From NCBI RefSeq assembly GCF_041625495.1, contig NZ_JBFJTH010000157.1, forward strand, positions 1 to 8,739: a DNA stretch of 8,739 nt, in the 5' to 3' direction. Under the pieces are notes generated by a model. The model had not been told where the DNA came from. It saw nothing but the letters and a program-made list of their open reading frames with translations, and ran no database searches. Both the position numbers and the translations under genes were made by a program. Of this stretch, positions 1-5,781 are shown piece by piece; the first letter of the stretch is position 1, and every line of letters starts with the position of its first letter. The stretch comes from Litorivivens sp041625495. GTDB taxonomy: Bacteria; Pseudomonadota; Gammaproteobacteria; Pseudomonadales; Spongiibacteraceae.

Positions 1-123
1 GACAGAAAAGCACCAGCAGGAGGCCGGAGGGAGGTTTTGAGCAACGGCGCAACGATTGTCGCCGCCGCAGGCGGGGCAGGTCTGGGCCTTATAGTTGGAA
101 TCACGTGATGTCATGGCTGCCAT
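1..123 (-). CDS. Cysteine-rich CWC family protein, N-terminal part (runs off the left edge)
   Basis: Reading the minus strand from an ATG at 123 (a second in-frame ATG lies at 114) gives an open frame to the edge of the window, 41 codons with no stop. The peptide contains TCPACGGDNRCAV followed about ten residues later by SCWCFSV. This matches the signature of the small cysteine-rich CWC family: a CPxCG pair, then N-x-C, then CWC. In that family the cysteines probably bind a metal such as zinc; no biochemical role is established that I know of. The choice between the two starts is open, because neither has a convincing Shine-Dalgarno sequence; I give the longer one. The gene is divergent from smrA, with about 95 bases between the two starts. 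The frame differs from the longer minus-strand open frame that overlaps it at 101-370, which I judge a shadow of smrA. The family call is fairly secure because of the exact cysteine spacing; the function is unknown. Confidence 0.72.
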   Translation of the reverse strand, partial: MAAMTSRDSNYKAQTCPACGGDNRCAVAQNLPPASCWCFSV

Positions 124-171
124 TGTAGGGCGGTGGCACGGCCTGCGTCAGCCCGAAAATAGCGGGAATTT

Positions 172-200
172 TCGAAACTGGTCGTTTGGGGCGGTATACT
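172..200 (+). promoter_or_regulatory. Candidate sigma70 promoter of smrA
   Basis: A -35-like TCGAAA (172-177, 4 of 6 consensus bases) is followed by a 17-base spacer and a -10 box TATACT (195-200, 5 of 6). Transcription would begin near 207, just before the ribosome binding site, leaving a very short leader. Seen in sequence; promoter activity is inferred. Confidence 0.5.
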
Positions 201-207
201 TGGCGTC

Positions 208-212
208 GGAGG
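208..212 (+). promoter_or_regulatory. Ribosome binding site deciding the smrA start
   Basis: GGAGG at 208-212 lies 6 bases upstream of the ATG at 219. This favours 219 over an upstream in-frame TTG at 186, which would lie upstream of the predicted transcription start and has no such site. Confidence 0.8.
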
Positions 213-218
213 TGGGCA

Positions 219-800
219 ATGCAAGATGACGAGTGGTTTGCAAAAGAGTTGGGTGACGTTAGGCCGTTAAAGGCCGAAAAGCGCGTTGCCATCCGGCGGG
301 AGGATATCTCCGAGCTTGCAGCTAAAGCGCGTCGTGAGGCTGCCCAGCGCGAGCAGACGGTTGATCGCAATCCGCTTTCGGATGCGGAGGTTCCTCTTCT
401 AGATGCCTACTATGTGCTGGAATGGCAGGGGGCCGGTGTACAGCACGGCGTTTTTCGCAAGCTCAAGCAGGGCGTCTATGAGCCCGAGGCGCGCCTGGAT
501 CTTCATCGGATGACGGTGGAGCGCGCCCGGCAGGAAGTGTTTTCGTTTATTGAGGAGGCGTACTCCCTGAATCTACGCAGCCTGTGCATTGTTCACGGCA
601 AGGGGTTTGGGTCAAAAGCGGAAGGCGCCGTGTTGAAAAGTTACCTCAATGTATGGCTGCCCCAGCTGGCGCCAGTCATTGCCTACGCCAGCGCCCAGCC
701 TCGTCATGGAGGGGTGGGCGCTGTCTATGTGTTGCTGAAAAAAAGCGAACACAAAAAGCAGGAGAACCGGATCAAATTTAATCGCGGCAGGGTGGAGTAG
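219..800 (+). CDS. smrA: Smr-domain protein, SmrA (YdaL) type, putative DNA endonuclease
   Basis: The protein is 193 residues, close to the E. coli SmrA length. The N-terminal region carries the SmrA-type opening (FAKELGDVRPLK, 7-18). A charged helix follows, then a GVQHGVFRKLKQGVY segment (73-87) typical of this subfamily. The C-terminal Smr domain (about 92-175) shows its three hallmarks: LDLHRMT (93-99), the IVHGKG loop (124-129) and the HGGVGAVYVLLKK block (163-175). Smr domains are known as nicking endonucleases or RNA-cleaving modules; stand-alone SmrA proteins have been reported to have DNA endonuclease activity, but their cellular role is unclear. The tail is basic and lysine-rich, which would suit nucleic-acid binding (inference). 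The gene has its own promoter and converges on the gat operon, with only 26 bases between its stop and the stop of the neighbouring minus-strand gene. The family assignment is firm; the SmrA subtype rests on the N-terminal resemblance. Confidence 0.87.
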   Translation: MQDDEWFAKELGDVRPLKAEKRVAIRREDISELAAKARREAAQREQTVDRNPLSDAEVPLLDAYYVLEWQGAGVQHGVFRKLKQGVYEPEARLDLHRMTVERARQEVFSFIEEAYSLNLRSLCIVHGKGFGSKAEGAVLKSYLNVWLPQLAPVIAYASAQPRHGGVGAVYVLLKKSEHKKQENRIKFNRGRVE

Positions 801-812
801 ATGCTCTGCAGG

Positions 813-846
813 TGGTGCCCCGGGCTTTATTTGGCGCCATTTCTTT
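813..846 (+). terminator. Candidate intrinsic terminator of smrA
   Basis: TGGTGCC (813-819) can pair with GGCGCCA (833-839), giving a 7-bp stem with one G-U pair and a 13-base loop. The T-rich run TTTCTTT (840-846) follows directly. It starts 12 bases after the smrA stop and overlaps the 3' end of the convergent PA4642-like gene. The loop is longer than usual and the T run is interrupted, so this is moderate evidence only. Confidence 0.45.
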
Positions 847-1117
847 GTAGCACATCCGCAAACTCTGTTGAGTTGCGGTGCTCTAGAACATAGCTCAGCA
901 CGGTTCTGCCTGCGGCATTGGTGGCATTGATGTCGTGCCCGGCTTCGAGAAACATGCCAACAAAAATTTCAAAATCATCTGCGCGCATGCTCTGGTAAGC
1001 CTTTTCCAGTTTGTGGAAATCAGCGTTTATGCCTTTGGGCGGGTGCACATCCAGAAATTCCCGAACCCGATCTTCTGTCCAGACTTCGTCCAATACCTTT
1101 TCTTTGTCTTTACGCAT
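827..1117 (-). CDS. PA4642-family small protein with an ankyrin-like segment
   Basis: This 96-residue protein begins MRKDKEKVLDE and continues with EDRVREFLDVHPP, a pattern I recognise from the uncharacterised PA4642 family of Pseudomonas and relatives. The first half is charged and probably helical. The middle, LRADDFEIF-type segment (MRADDFEIFVGMFLEAG), is the best conserved part of the family as I recall it. The C-terminal third (about residues 58-95: FLEAGHDINATNAAGRTVL, then a helix ending in LQRNGA) reads like one ankyrin-type repeat: helix, GxDINA turn, G-T-L helix. There is no signal peptide and no membrane segment, so it is probably cytosolic. A strong Shine-Dalgarno sequence (AAGGAA, 1130-1125) sits 7 bases before the ATG. 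The gene starts 22 bases after the gatB stop in the same direction, so it is probably the last gene of the gat operon. The function is unknown; its position suggests, but does not prove, a link with tRNA amidation. Confidence 0.8.
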   Translation of the reverse strand: MRKDKEKVLDEVWTEDRVREFLDVHPPKGINADFHKLEKAYQSMRADDFEIFVGMFLEAGHDINATNAAGRTVLSYVLEHRNSTEFADVLQRNGAK

Positions 1118-1139
1118 TGTTTAATTCCTTGTGCCCGGC

Positions 1140-2585
1140 TCAGCCGAGTTTCTTGTTCAGTAACTGGTTAACCATGCCGGGGTTGGCCTGGCCCTTGGAG
1201 GCTTTCATTATCTGGCCGACAAAGAAGCCCAGCATTTTTTTGCGTTTGCCCTCGTCGGCTGCGCGGTACTGCTCAACCTGTTGGGGGTTGTCAGCCAGCA
1301 CTTGATCCACCATTTTTTCCAGTTCGCCACTGTCGGACATCTGCTTGAGGCCCTTGCTCTCGATAATGGCATCGGCGCTGCCGCCCTCGCCATTCCAGAG
1401 TGCTTCAAAGACCTGTTTGGCAATCTTGCCGGAGATGGTGTTGTCGCGAATGCGCTGGATCAGCCCGCCGAGCTGCTCGGCGCTGACTGGTGAGGCAGCG
1501 AAACCCAGGCTTTCTTTGTTAAGACGGCCCATCAGTTCCACCATCACCCAGTTGGCCGCCAGTTTGGCGTCACCTGCTGTTTCGGCGACGGTTTCAAAGT
1601 AATCGGCAATGACGCGCTCACTTGTGAGTATGCTGGCGTCATAACTCGACAGGCCATAGCTACTCTGGAAGCGCTCGCGCTTGGCGTCAGGCAGCTCGGG
1701 CAGGGTGGCTTTGATTTCGTCGATCAGGCTCTGCTCAACGGCCACGGGCAGCAAGTCCGGGCAGGGGAAGTAGCGATAGTCATTGGCTTCTTCCTTGCTG
1801 CGCATAGGGCGGCCTTCGTTGCGCTCGCTGTCAAACAAGCGTGTTTCCTGAGTAATCGCGCCGCCGTCTTCGAGCACATCGATCTGGCGCTGGGCTTCTA
1901 TCTGAATGGCTTTTTCGATAAAACGAAACGAGTTCAGATTCTTGGTTTCGGTTCGAGTACCCAATGTGTCGCTACCTTTCCGGCGTACCGACACATTGGC
2001 GTCGCAGCGCAGTGAGCCCTGCGACATGTCGCCATCAGAGATGCCCAGATAGGTCACGATGGAGTGTATTTTTCTCAGGTAGGCCACAGCCTCTTCAGCG
2101 CTGCGCATATCTGGTTCAGAAACGATTTCGATCAGCGGCGTTCCAGCGCGATTCAGGTCGATGCCGGACATTCCGTGAAAGTCTTCGTGTAATGATTTGC
2201 CCGCATCTTCTTCCAGGTGGGCGTGATGAATGCGAATCCGCTTGGTTTCACCGCTTTCCAGTTGGATGTCGATCCAGCCGGGGCCAACGATGGGGGCATC
2301 CATCTGGCTGGTTTGGTAGCCTTTGGGCAAATCCGGATAGAAGTAGTTTTTGCGTTCAAACACCGATTCCGGCGTTATTTCTGCATTTACTGCCAAGCCA
2401 AATTTAATAGCGCTTTTTACCGCTTCCTCGTTCAATACCGGCAGTGTGCCTGGCAGGGCCAGATCTACGGCGCAGGCCTGGGTGTTTGGCGCCGCGCCAA
2501 AGGCGGTACTCGCGCCAGAGAAAATTTTGGATTTGGTCGAAAGCTGCACATGCACCTCAAGACCGATTACAGTTTCCCATTCCAT
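1140..2585 (-). CDS. gatB: Aspartyl/glutamyl-tRNA(Asn/Gln) amidotransferase subunit B
   Basis: GatB is the tRNA-binding and kinase subunit of the GatCAB complex. It activates the Asp or Glu of mischarged Asp-tRNA(Asn) or Glu-tRNA(Gln) with ATP, and ammonia from GatA then converts it to the amide. The 481-residue length is normal. The cradle domain shows the family opening WETVIGLEVHVQL (3-15), FERKNYFYPDLPKGYQTSQ (76-94), the RAGTPLIEIVSEPD block (146-159) and DYRYFPCPDLLP (269-280). The C-terminal helical region, from about residue 330, is the YqeY-like tail that reads the tRNA elbow, ending NPGMVNQLLNKKLG. The start is supported by AAGGGAA (2598-2592) 6 bases upstream of the ATG. The gene lies 24 bases after gatA. 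GlnRS and AsnRS lie outside the window, so the in vivo substrate cannot be decided here; in Pseudomonas the complex mainly makes Asn-tRNA(Asn). Confidence 0.97.
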   Translation of the reverse strand: MEWETVIGLEVHVQLSTKSKIFSGASTAFGAAPNTQACAVDLALPGTLPVLNEEAVKSAIKFGLAVNAEITPESVFERKNYFYPDLPKGYQTSQMDAPIVGPGWIDIQLESGETKRIRIHHAHLEEDAGKSLHEDFHGMSGIDLNRAGTPLIEIVSEPDMRSAEEAVAYLRKIHSIVTYLGISDGDMSQGSLRCDANVSVRRKGSDTLGTRTETKNLNSFRFIEKAIQIEAQRQIDVLEDGGAITQETRLFDSERNEGRPMRSKEEANDYRYFPCPDLLPVAVEQSLIDEIKATLPELPDAKRERFQSSYGLSSYDASILTSERVIADYFETVAETAGDAKLAANWVMVELMGRLNKESLGFAASPVSAEQLGGLIQRIRDNTISGKIAKQVFEALWNGEGGSADAIIESKGLKQMSDSGELEKMVDQVLADNPQQVEQYRAADEGKRKKMLGFFVGQIMKASKGQANPGMVNQLLNKKLG

Positions 2586-2609
2586 GTCGGGTTCCCTTTG
2601 TCAGGCAGT

Positions 2610-4064
2610 TCAGGCAAACGCTGCCGGGGTTTGTTTGTGCCAGTCGGTAACCAACTGGAACTGGTGGGCGGCGTTGAGAATTTCCGCCTCGCAGAAGTCT
2701 TTGCCAATCAGCTGCAGGCCAACTGGTTTGCCGTCTACCAAGCCGGCGGGCAGCGACAGGGCGGGAATGCCGGCGAGGTTGACCGCAATGGTGTACATGT
2801 CTTCGAGGTACATGGTCAGTGGGTCGTTCACCTTTTCGCCCAAGCCAAAGGCCGGGTTGGGCGAGGTTGGTCCCGCAATGATGTCCACCTCTTTGAAGGC
2901 GTCGATAAAATCCTGCTTGATCAATCGGCGAATGCGCTGTGCTTTGCGGTAATAGGCGTCGTAAAAGCCGGCGGAGAGCGCGTAGGTGCCCACCAGTATC
3001 CGTCGTTTTACCTCGTCGCCAAAGCCTTCTTCACGAGTGCGTGTGTAAAGGTCAGCCAGGTCTTTCGGGTCGTCACAGCGATGGCCGTAGCGGACGCCGT
3101 CATAGCGGGACAGATTAGTCGAGGCTTCCGCCGGGGCGATCACGTAGTAGCAGGGAATTGACAGGTGGCTGTGAGGCAGGCTGATTTCTTTCAGCGTAGC
3201 GCCCAGCTTTTCGTATTCCGCTAGGGCGTCGCGCACCTTTGTTGCGATCTCATCGGACAGGCCTTCGGCGAAAAACTCTTTTGGTATGCCGATCACCTTG
3301 CCTTTCAGAGAATCATTCAGGCTGGCGCTGTAGTCGGGAATGTCGCGTTTCAGGCTAGTGCTATCTTTATCATCAAAACCTGCCATGGCTTGCAGCATCA
3401 GCGCGGCGTCTTCGGCGGTGCGGGTCATCGGTCCGGCCTGATCGAGGCTGGAAGCAAAGGCGATCATGCCATAGCGCGAGACCAGGCCGTAGGTGGGCTT
3501 TAGACCGGTCAGGTTGCACAGGGCGGCTGGTTGGCGGATGGAGCCACCGGTATCGGTACCAGTTGAGGCTGGGGCGAGGCCTGCAGCAACGGCGGCGGCG
3601 GAGCCGCCTGACGAGCCGCCAGGGACGCAGTCGGTATTCCAGGGGTTGCGTACCGGGCCATACCAGGAGGTTTCGTTGGATGAGCCCATGGCGAACTCGT
3701 CCATGTTGGTTTTGCCCAGCGTGATCATGCCCGCGCTGGCAATCTTTTCAACCACAGTTGCATTGTAGGGGGCGATAAAGTTGTCGAGCATTTTGGAGGC
3801 GCAGCTGGTGCGAACGCCCGCGGTGCAAAAAATGTCCTTATGCGCCAGGGGGATGCCGTCGAGGATGGACGCCCGACCGCTGCTGCGTCTGGCGTCGGAG
3901 GCTTTGGCCTGAGCCATCGCTTCTTGCTCCAGTACGGTAATAAAAGCGTTGACCGTGGGGTTGTGCTCGGCGATACGCGTCAGAAAATGGCGAGTCAGTT
4001 CCTCACTGGAGAACTGACCACTGTCTAGTCCGTCCGCGAGTTCGCGTAGGGTTTTGGTATGCAT
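2610..4064 (-). CDS. gatA: Aspartyl/glutamyl-tRNA(Asn/Gln) amidotransferase subunit A
   Basis: GatA is the glutaminase of GatCAB: it hydrolyses glutamine, and the ammonia is channelled to GatB. The protein is 484 residues, a normal length, and belongs to the amidase-signature family. The Ser-cisSer-Lys triad is intact: Lys76 in GIPLAHKDIF, Ser151 in PGGSSGGSAAA (cis-Ser), and the nucleophile Ser175 in GTDTGGSIRQPA. All three lie exactly 3 residues before the positions I recall for the S. aureus enzyme (79, 154, 178). The GLKPTYGLVSRYGM segment that follows is also typical. There is no signal peptide; the enzyme acts in the cytosol. No ATG, GTG or TTG occurs in frame in the 57-base gap after gatC, so the ATG at 4064 is the only sensible start. 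Its Shine-Dalgarno is weak (GAGAG, 5 bases upstream). Confidence 0.97.
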   Translation of the reverse strand: MHTKTLRELADGLDSGQFSSEELTRHFLTRIAEHNPTVNAFITVLEQEAMAQAKASDARRSSGRASILDGIPLAHKDIFCTAGVRTSCASKMLDNFIAPYNATVVEKIASAGMITLGKTNMDEFAMGSSNETSWYGPVRNPWNTDCVPGGSSGGSAAAVAAGLAPASTGTDTGGSIRQPAALCNLTGLKPTYGLVSRYGMIAFASSLDQAGPMTRTAEDAALMLQAMAGFDDKDSTSLKRDIPDYSASLNDSLKGKVIGIPKEFFAEGLSDEIATKVRDALAEYEKLGATLKEISLPHSHLSIPCYYVIAPAEASTNLSRYDGVRYGHRCDDPKDLADLYTRTREEGFGDEVKRRILVGTYALSAGFYDAYYRKAQRIRRLIKQDFIDAFKEVDIIAGPTSPNPAFGLGEKVNDPLTMYLEDMYTIAVNLAGIPALSLPAGLVDGKPVGLQLIGKDFCEAEILNAAHQFQLVTDWHKQTPAAFA

Positions 4065-4121
4065 GCTGGCTCTCGGTAGCTGGTCTGGGTCTATGTCGTT
4101 CGTTGATTCAGATCGACAGGC

Positions 4122-4409
4122 TTATTCGATAACGCGGGGCACCAGGAACAGGCCGTCTTCGGACTGTGGTGCCAGTGCCATAAAGGTGTCGCGCTGGTTT
4201 TCCTCAGTGACTGCGTCGGGGCGCAGACGTTGGGTGGCGTCGTGAGGGTTGGCCATGGGAGCAATATTGCTGGTATCTACGGCCTGCATCTGATCGACCA
4301 TGCCGAGAATGTCGCTGAGGCGGCTGGCGACCTCGCCAACCTGATCCGGCGCGATACGGATGCGCGCCAAATGCGCGATTTTTTCAATGTCTGATGGGCC
4401 AACAGCCAT
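4122..4409 (-). CDS. gatC: Aspartyl/glutamyl-tRNA(Asn/Gln) amidotransferase subunit C
   Basis: GatC is the small belt subunit that wraps around GatA and GatB and stabilises the complex. The protein is 95 residues, the usual size. It opens with the family motif IEKIAHLARI (8-17), continues with a helix ending in a LSDILGMVDQM segment, and has the conserved proline- and aspartate-rich tail: VDTSNIAPMANP, then LRPDAVTEEN, and finally a GLFLVPRVIE ending. The start at 4409 is preceded by AGGTG (4418-4414) at a short 4-base spacing. It is the first gene of the gatCAB operon, facing mreB across 295 bases, so its promoter must lie in that gap. I could not find a clear -10/-35 pair for it. Confidence 0.95.
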   Translation of the reverse strand: MAVGPSDIEKIAHLARIRIAPDQVGEVASRLSDILGMVDQMQAVDTSNIAPMANPHDATQRLRPDAVTEENQRDTFMALAPQSEDGLFLVPRVIE

Positions 4410-4533
4410 GGGTCACCTGTCTGTAATTACACTCTGTATTGCTCTGACTGAAACCGCCTGTCAGAAAACGGACGAACTCAAGAATCGGATACTGATTCGG
4501 GGAGGTGGCCGCAGCGACCGTGTAGCCCGTCAA

Positions 4534-4684
4534 TCAGGGCGGGTAAACTTATCATATTTGCGCCTTGCCCTGAATCCCCGCCGTTGATAGAGTTGCAGGG
4601 ATTTATGGCAGCTGCAGCGAAAATAATAGAAAATAGCGGCTTTCCGCTGCCAACCGGCAGTCGTAACAAGGGTCCGTTCAGGGC
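4534..4684 (+). repeat. Three TCAGGGC words (two direct, one inverted) upstream of mreB
   Basis: TCAGGGC occurs at 4534-4540 (copy A). Its reverse complement GCCCTGA is at 4567-4573 (copy B), and TTCAGGGC at 4677-4684 (copy C) matches GCCCTGAA at 4567-4574. In a transcript covering the region, B can pair with A (7 bp) or with C (8 bp), not both. C ends 5 bases before the mreB ribosome binding site. The words are seen directly; the RNA switching is inference. Confidence 0.45.
4635..4660 (+). other. Two overlapping small hairpins in the mreB leader
   Basis: AGCGG (4635-4639) can pair with CCGCT (4644-4648) around a CTTT loop. CTGCC (4647-4651) can pair with GGCAG (4656-4660) around an AACC loop. 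The two stems share bases 4647-4648, so they compete at that edge. They lie about 30-70 bases before the mreB ATG. Either could be chance; five-base stems are weak evidence. Confidence 0.3.
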
Positions 4685-4689
4685 CGTAC

Positions 4690-4695
4690 AGGTGA
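4690..4695 (+). promoter_or_regulatory. mreB ribosome binding site
   Basis: AGGTGA lies 9 bases upstream of the mreB ATG at 4705, which fits the family N-terminus exactly. Confidence 0.7.
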
Positions 4696-4704
4696 ATTGC
4701 ACAG

Positions 4705-5742
4705 ATGTTCAAAAGAATTCGTGGTCTTTTCTCAAACGACCTTTCAATCGATTTGGGAACGGCCAACACGCTGATTTATGTCCGCGATCAGGGGGTGGTT
4801 CTGGATGAGCCCTCCGTCGTGGCCATTCGAGTCCATAATGGCCAGAAAACCGTCGAGGCGGTAGGCACTGAAGCAAAACGTATGCTGGGTCGTACCCCCG
4901 GCAATATCACGGCAATTCGTCCGCTGAAAGATGGTGTTATTGCTGATTTCCAGGTGACGGAGAAAATGCTTCAGCATTTTATCGCCAAGGTTCATCAAAA
5001 CAGCATCATCCGCCCAAGCCCGCGCGTCTTGGTGTGTGTGCCCTGTAAGTCAACGCAGGTGGAGCGCCGCGCTATTCGTGAATCGGCGCTGAGCGCCGGT
5101 GCTCGAGAAGTACGCCTGATTGAAGAGCCGATGGCTGCAGCCATCGGCGCTGGCCTGAATGTAGAAGAAGCGGCTGGCTCCATGGTGGTGGATATTGGTG
5201 GCGGTACTACCGAGATTGCCATTATCTCGCTCAATGGGGTGGTTTACTCCGACTCCGTGCGTGTTGGCGGTGACCGCTTCGACGAAGCTATCGTCACGCA
5301 TGTGCGCCGCACCTACGGTAGCCTGATTGGTGACGCTACGGCCGAACGCATCAAACAGGAGATCGGTTGCGCCTATCCGCTGGAAGAAGTGCGCGAGATT
5401 GATGTGCGTGGCCGCAACCTGGCCGAAGGTATTCCGCGTCGCTTTACGCTCAACAGCAACGAAATCCTGGAAGCATTACAGGAGCCGCTGTCTGTGATCG
5501 TGCAGGCGGTGAAACGGGCGCTGGAACAGTCACCGCCGGAATTGGCGGCTGATATCGCCGAAACTGGTATTGTACTGACGGGTGGCGGTGCACTGCTGCG
5601 CGGAATCGATCAGTTGATTGCCGATGAAAGTGCCTTGCCGGTGATTGTGGCGGAAGATCCACTTACCTGCGTTGCTCGCGGTGGTGGTCGTGCCATGGAA
5701 ATCATGGAAAAACATCGTCTGGATATGCTGTCGACGGAATAA
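4705..5742 (+). CDS. mreB: Rod shape-determining protein MreB (bacterial actin)
   Basis: MreB is the actin homologue that forms membrane-attached filaments guiding lateral wall synthesis with MreC, MreD, RodZ, RodA and PBP2. The protein is 345 residues, against 347 in E. coli, and closely resembles it throughout. The N-terminal amphipathic segment MFKRIRGLFS (1-10) is the membrane anchor. The nucleotide-binding actin motifs are present: DLGTANT (16-22, phosphate 1), VVDIGGGTTE (161-170, phosphate 2) and LTGGGALLRG (291-300, adenosine). The RLIEEPMAAAIGAG loop (137-150) contains the usual catalytic glutamate region. The start is fixed by the conserved N-terminus and by AGGTGA at 4690-4695. It is the first gene of a plus-strand cluster. 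It has by far the most conventional initiation signals of the mre genes, which fits its known need for higher abundance than MreC and MreD. Confidence 0.98.
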   Translation: MFKRIRGLFSNDLSIDLGTANTLIYVRDQGVVLDEPSVVAIRVHNGQKTVEAVGTEAKRMLGRTPGNITAIRPLKDGVIADFQVTEKMLQHFIAKVHQNSIIRPSPRVLVCVPCKSTQVERRAIRESALSAGAREVRLIEEPMAAAIGAGLNVEEAAGSMVVDIGGGTTEIAIISLNGVVYSDSVRVGGDRFDEAIVTHVRRTYGSLIGDATAERIKQEIGCAYPLEEVREIDVRGRNLAEGIPRRFTLNSNEILEALQEPLSVIVQAVKRALEQSPPELAADIAETGIVLTGGGALLRGIDQLIADESALPVIVAEDPLTCVARGGGRAMEIMEKHRLDMLSTE

Positions 5743-5749
5743 CTCTGTT

Positions 5750-5763
5750 CCGGGGCAACCCGG
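5750..5763 (+). other. GNRA-loop hairpin in the mreB-mreC spacer
   Basis: CCGGG (5750-5754), loop GCAA (5755-5758), then CCCGG (5759-5763): a perfect 5-bp GC-only stem with a GNRA tetraloop. It lies 7 bases after the mreB stop and 4 bases before the mreC Shine-Dalgarno. No T run follows, so it is not a normal intrinsic terminator. It could act in mRNA stability, processing or ribosome access. Confidence 0.55.
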
Positions 5764-5767
5764 GCAT

Positions 5768-5774
5768 AAGGGAG
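5768..5774 (+). promoter_or_regulatory. Strong Shine-Dalgarno pointing to the ATC start of mreC
   Basis: AAGGGAG at 5768-5774 is the only good ribosome binding site near the mreC N-terminus. Seven bases (5775-5781) separate it from ATC at 5782. The alternative GTG at 5833 has only an AGCAGG about 13 bases upstream, and that lies inside a predicted hairpin. Confidence 0.7.
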
Positions 5775-5781
5775 CGACGCT

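Larger units (their letters stand above)
4410..4704. promoter_or_regulatory. Divergent gatC / mreB intergenic control region
   Basis: These 295 bases must hold the promoters of both operons. A dyad GAATC-N7-GATTC lies at 4482-4498 on the gatC side. TATCAT (4550-4555, 5 of 6 to the -10 consensus) is a possible plus-strand -10 element for mreB, without a good -35. TAATAG (4624-4629), preceded by TTTATG 16 bases upstream (4602-4607), is another weak possibility. The word TCAGGGC occurs at 4534-4540 and 4678-4684, and inverted at 4567-4573. No protein gene is supported here. No single promoter assignment is convincing from sequence alone. Confidence 0.6.

Noticed and set aside
101..370. Minus-strand open frame of 89 codons overlapping smrA and the CWC start
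   Set aside because: It is antisense to smrA, low in complexity (Ser/Ala/Arg rich), and in a different frame from the clear CWC protein.
767..787. Minus-strand hairpin CCG(c)GAT...ATCCGG as a terminator of the gat operon
   Set aside because: The stem is short with a bulge, and the nearest T-rich run on that strand begins more than 10 bases later.
2217..3161. Plus-strand open frame of 314 codons opposite gatB and gatA
   Set aside because: Both antisense genes are unmistakable over this span. The plus-strand product has no recognisable domain and is a codon-bias shadow.
4426..4431. TGTAAT on the minus strand as the -10 box of gatC
   Set aside because: It would start transcription about 10 bases before the ATG, with no room for the ribosome binding site, and it has no matching -35.
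4605..4808. A possible short leader ORF starting at ATG 4605 and overlapping the mreB start out of frame
   Set aside because: It has an AGGGA too close to the ATG, its sequence after 4705 is just the mreB shadow, and it resembles no family I know. The hairpins in the same stretch explain the region equally well.
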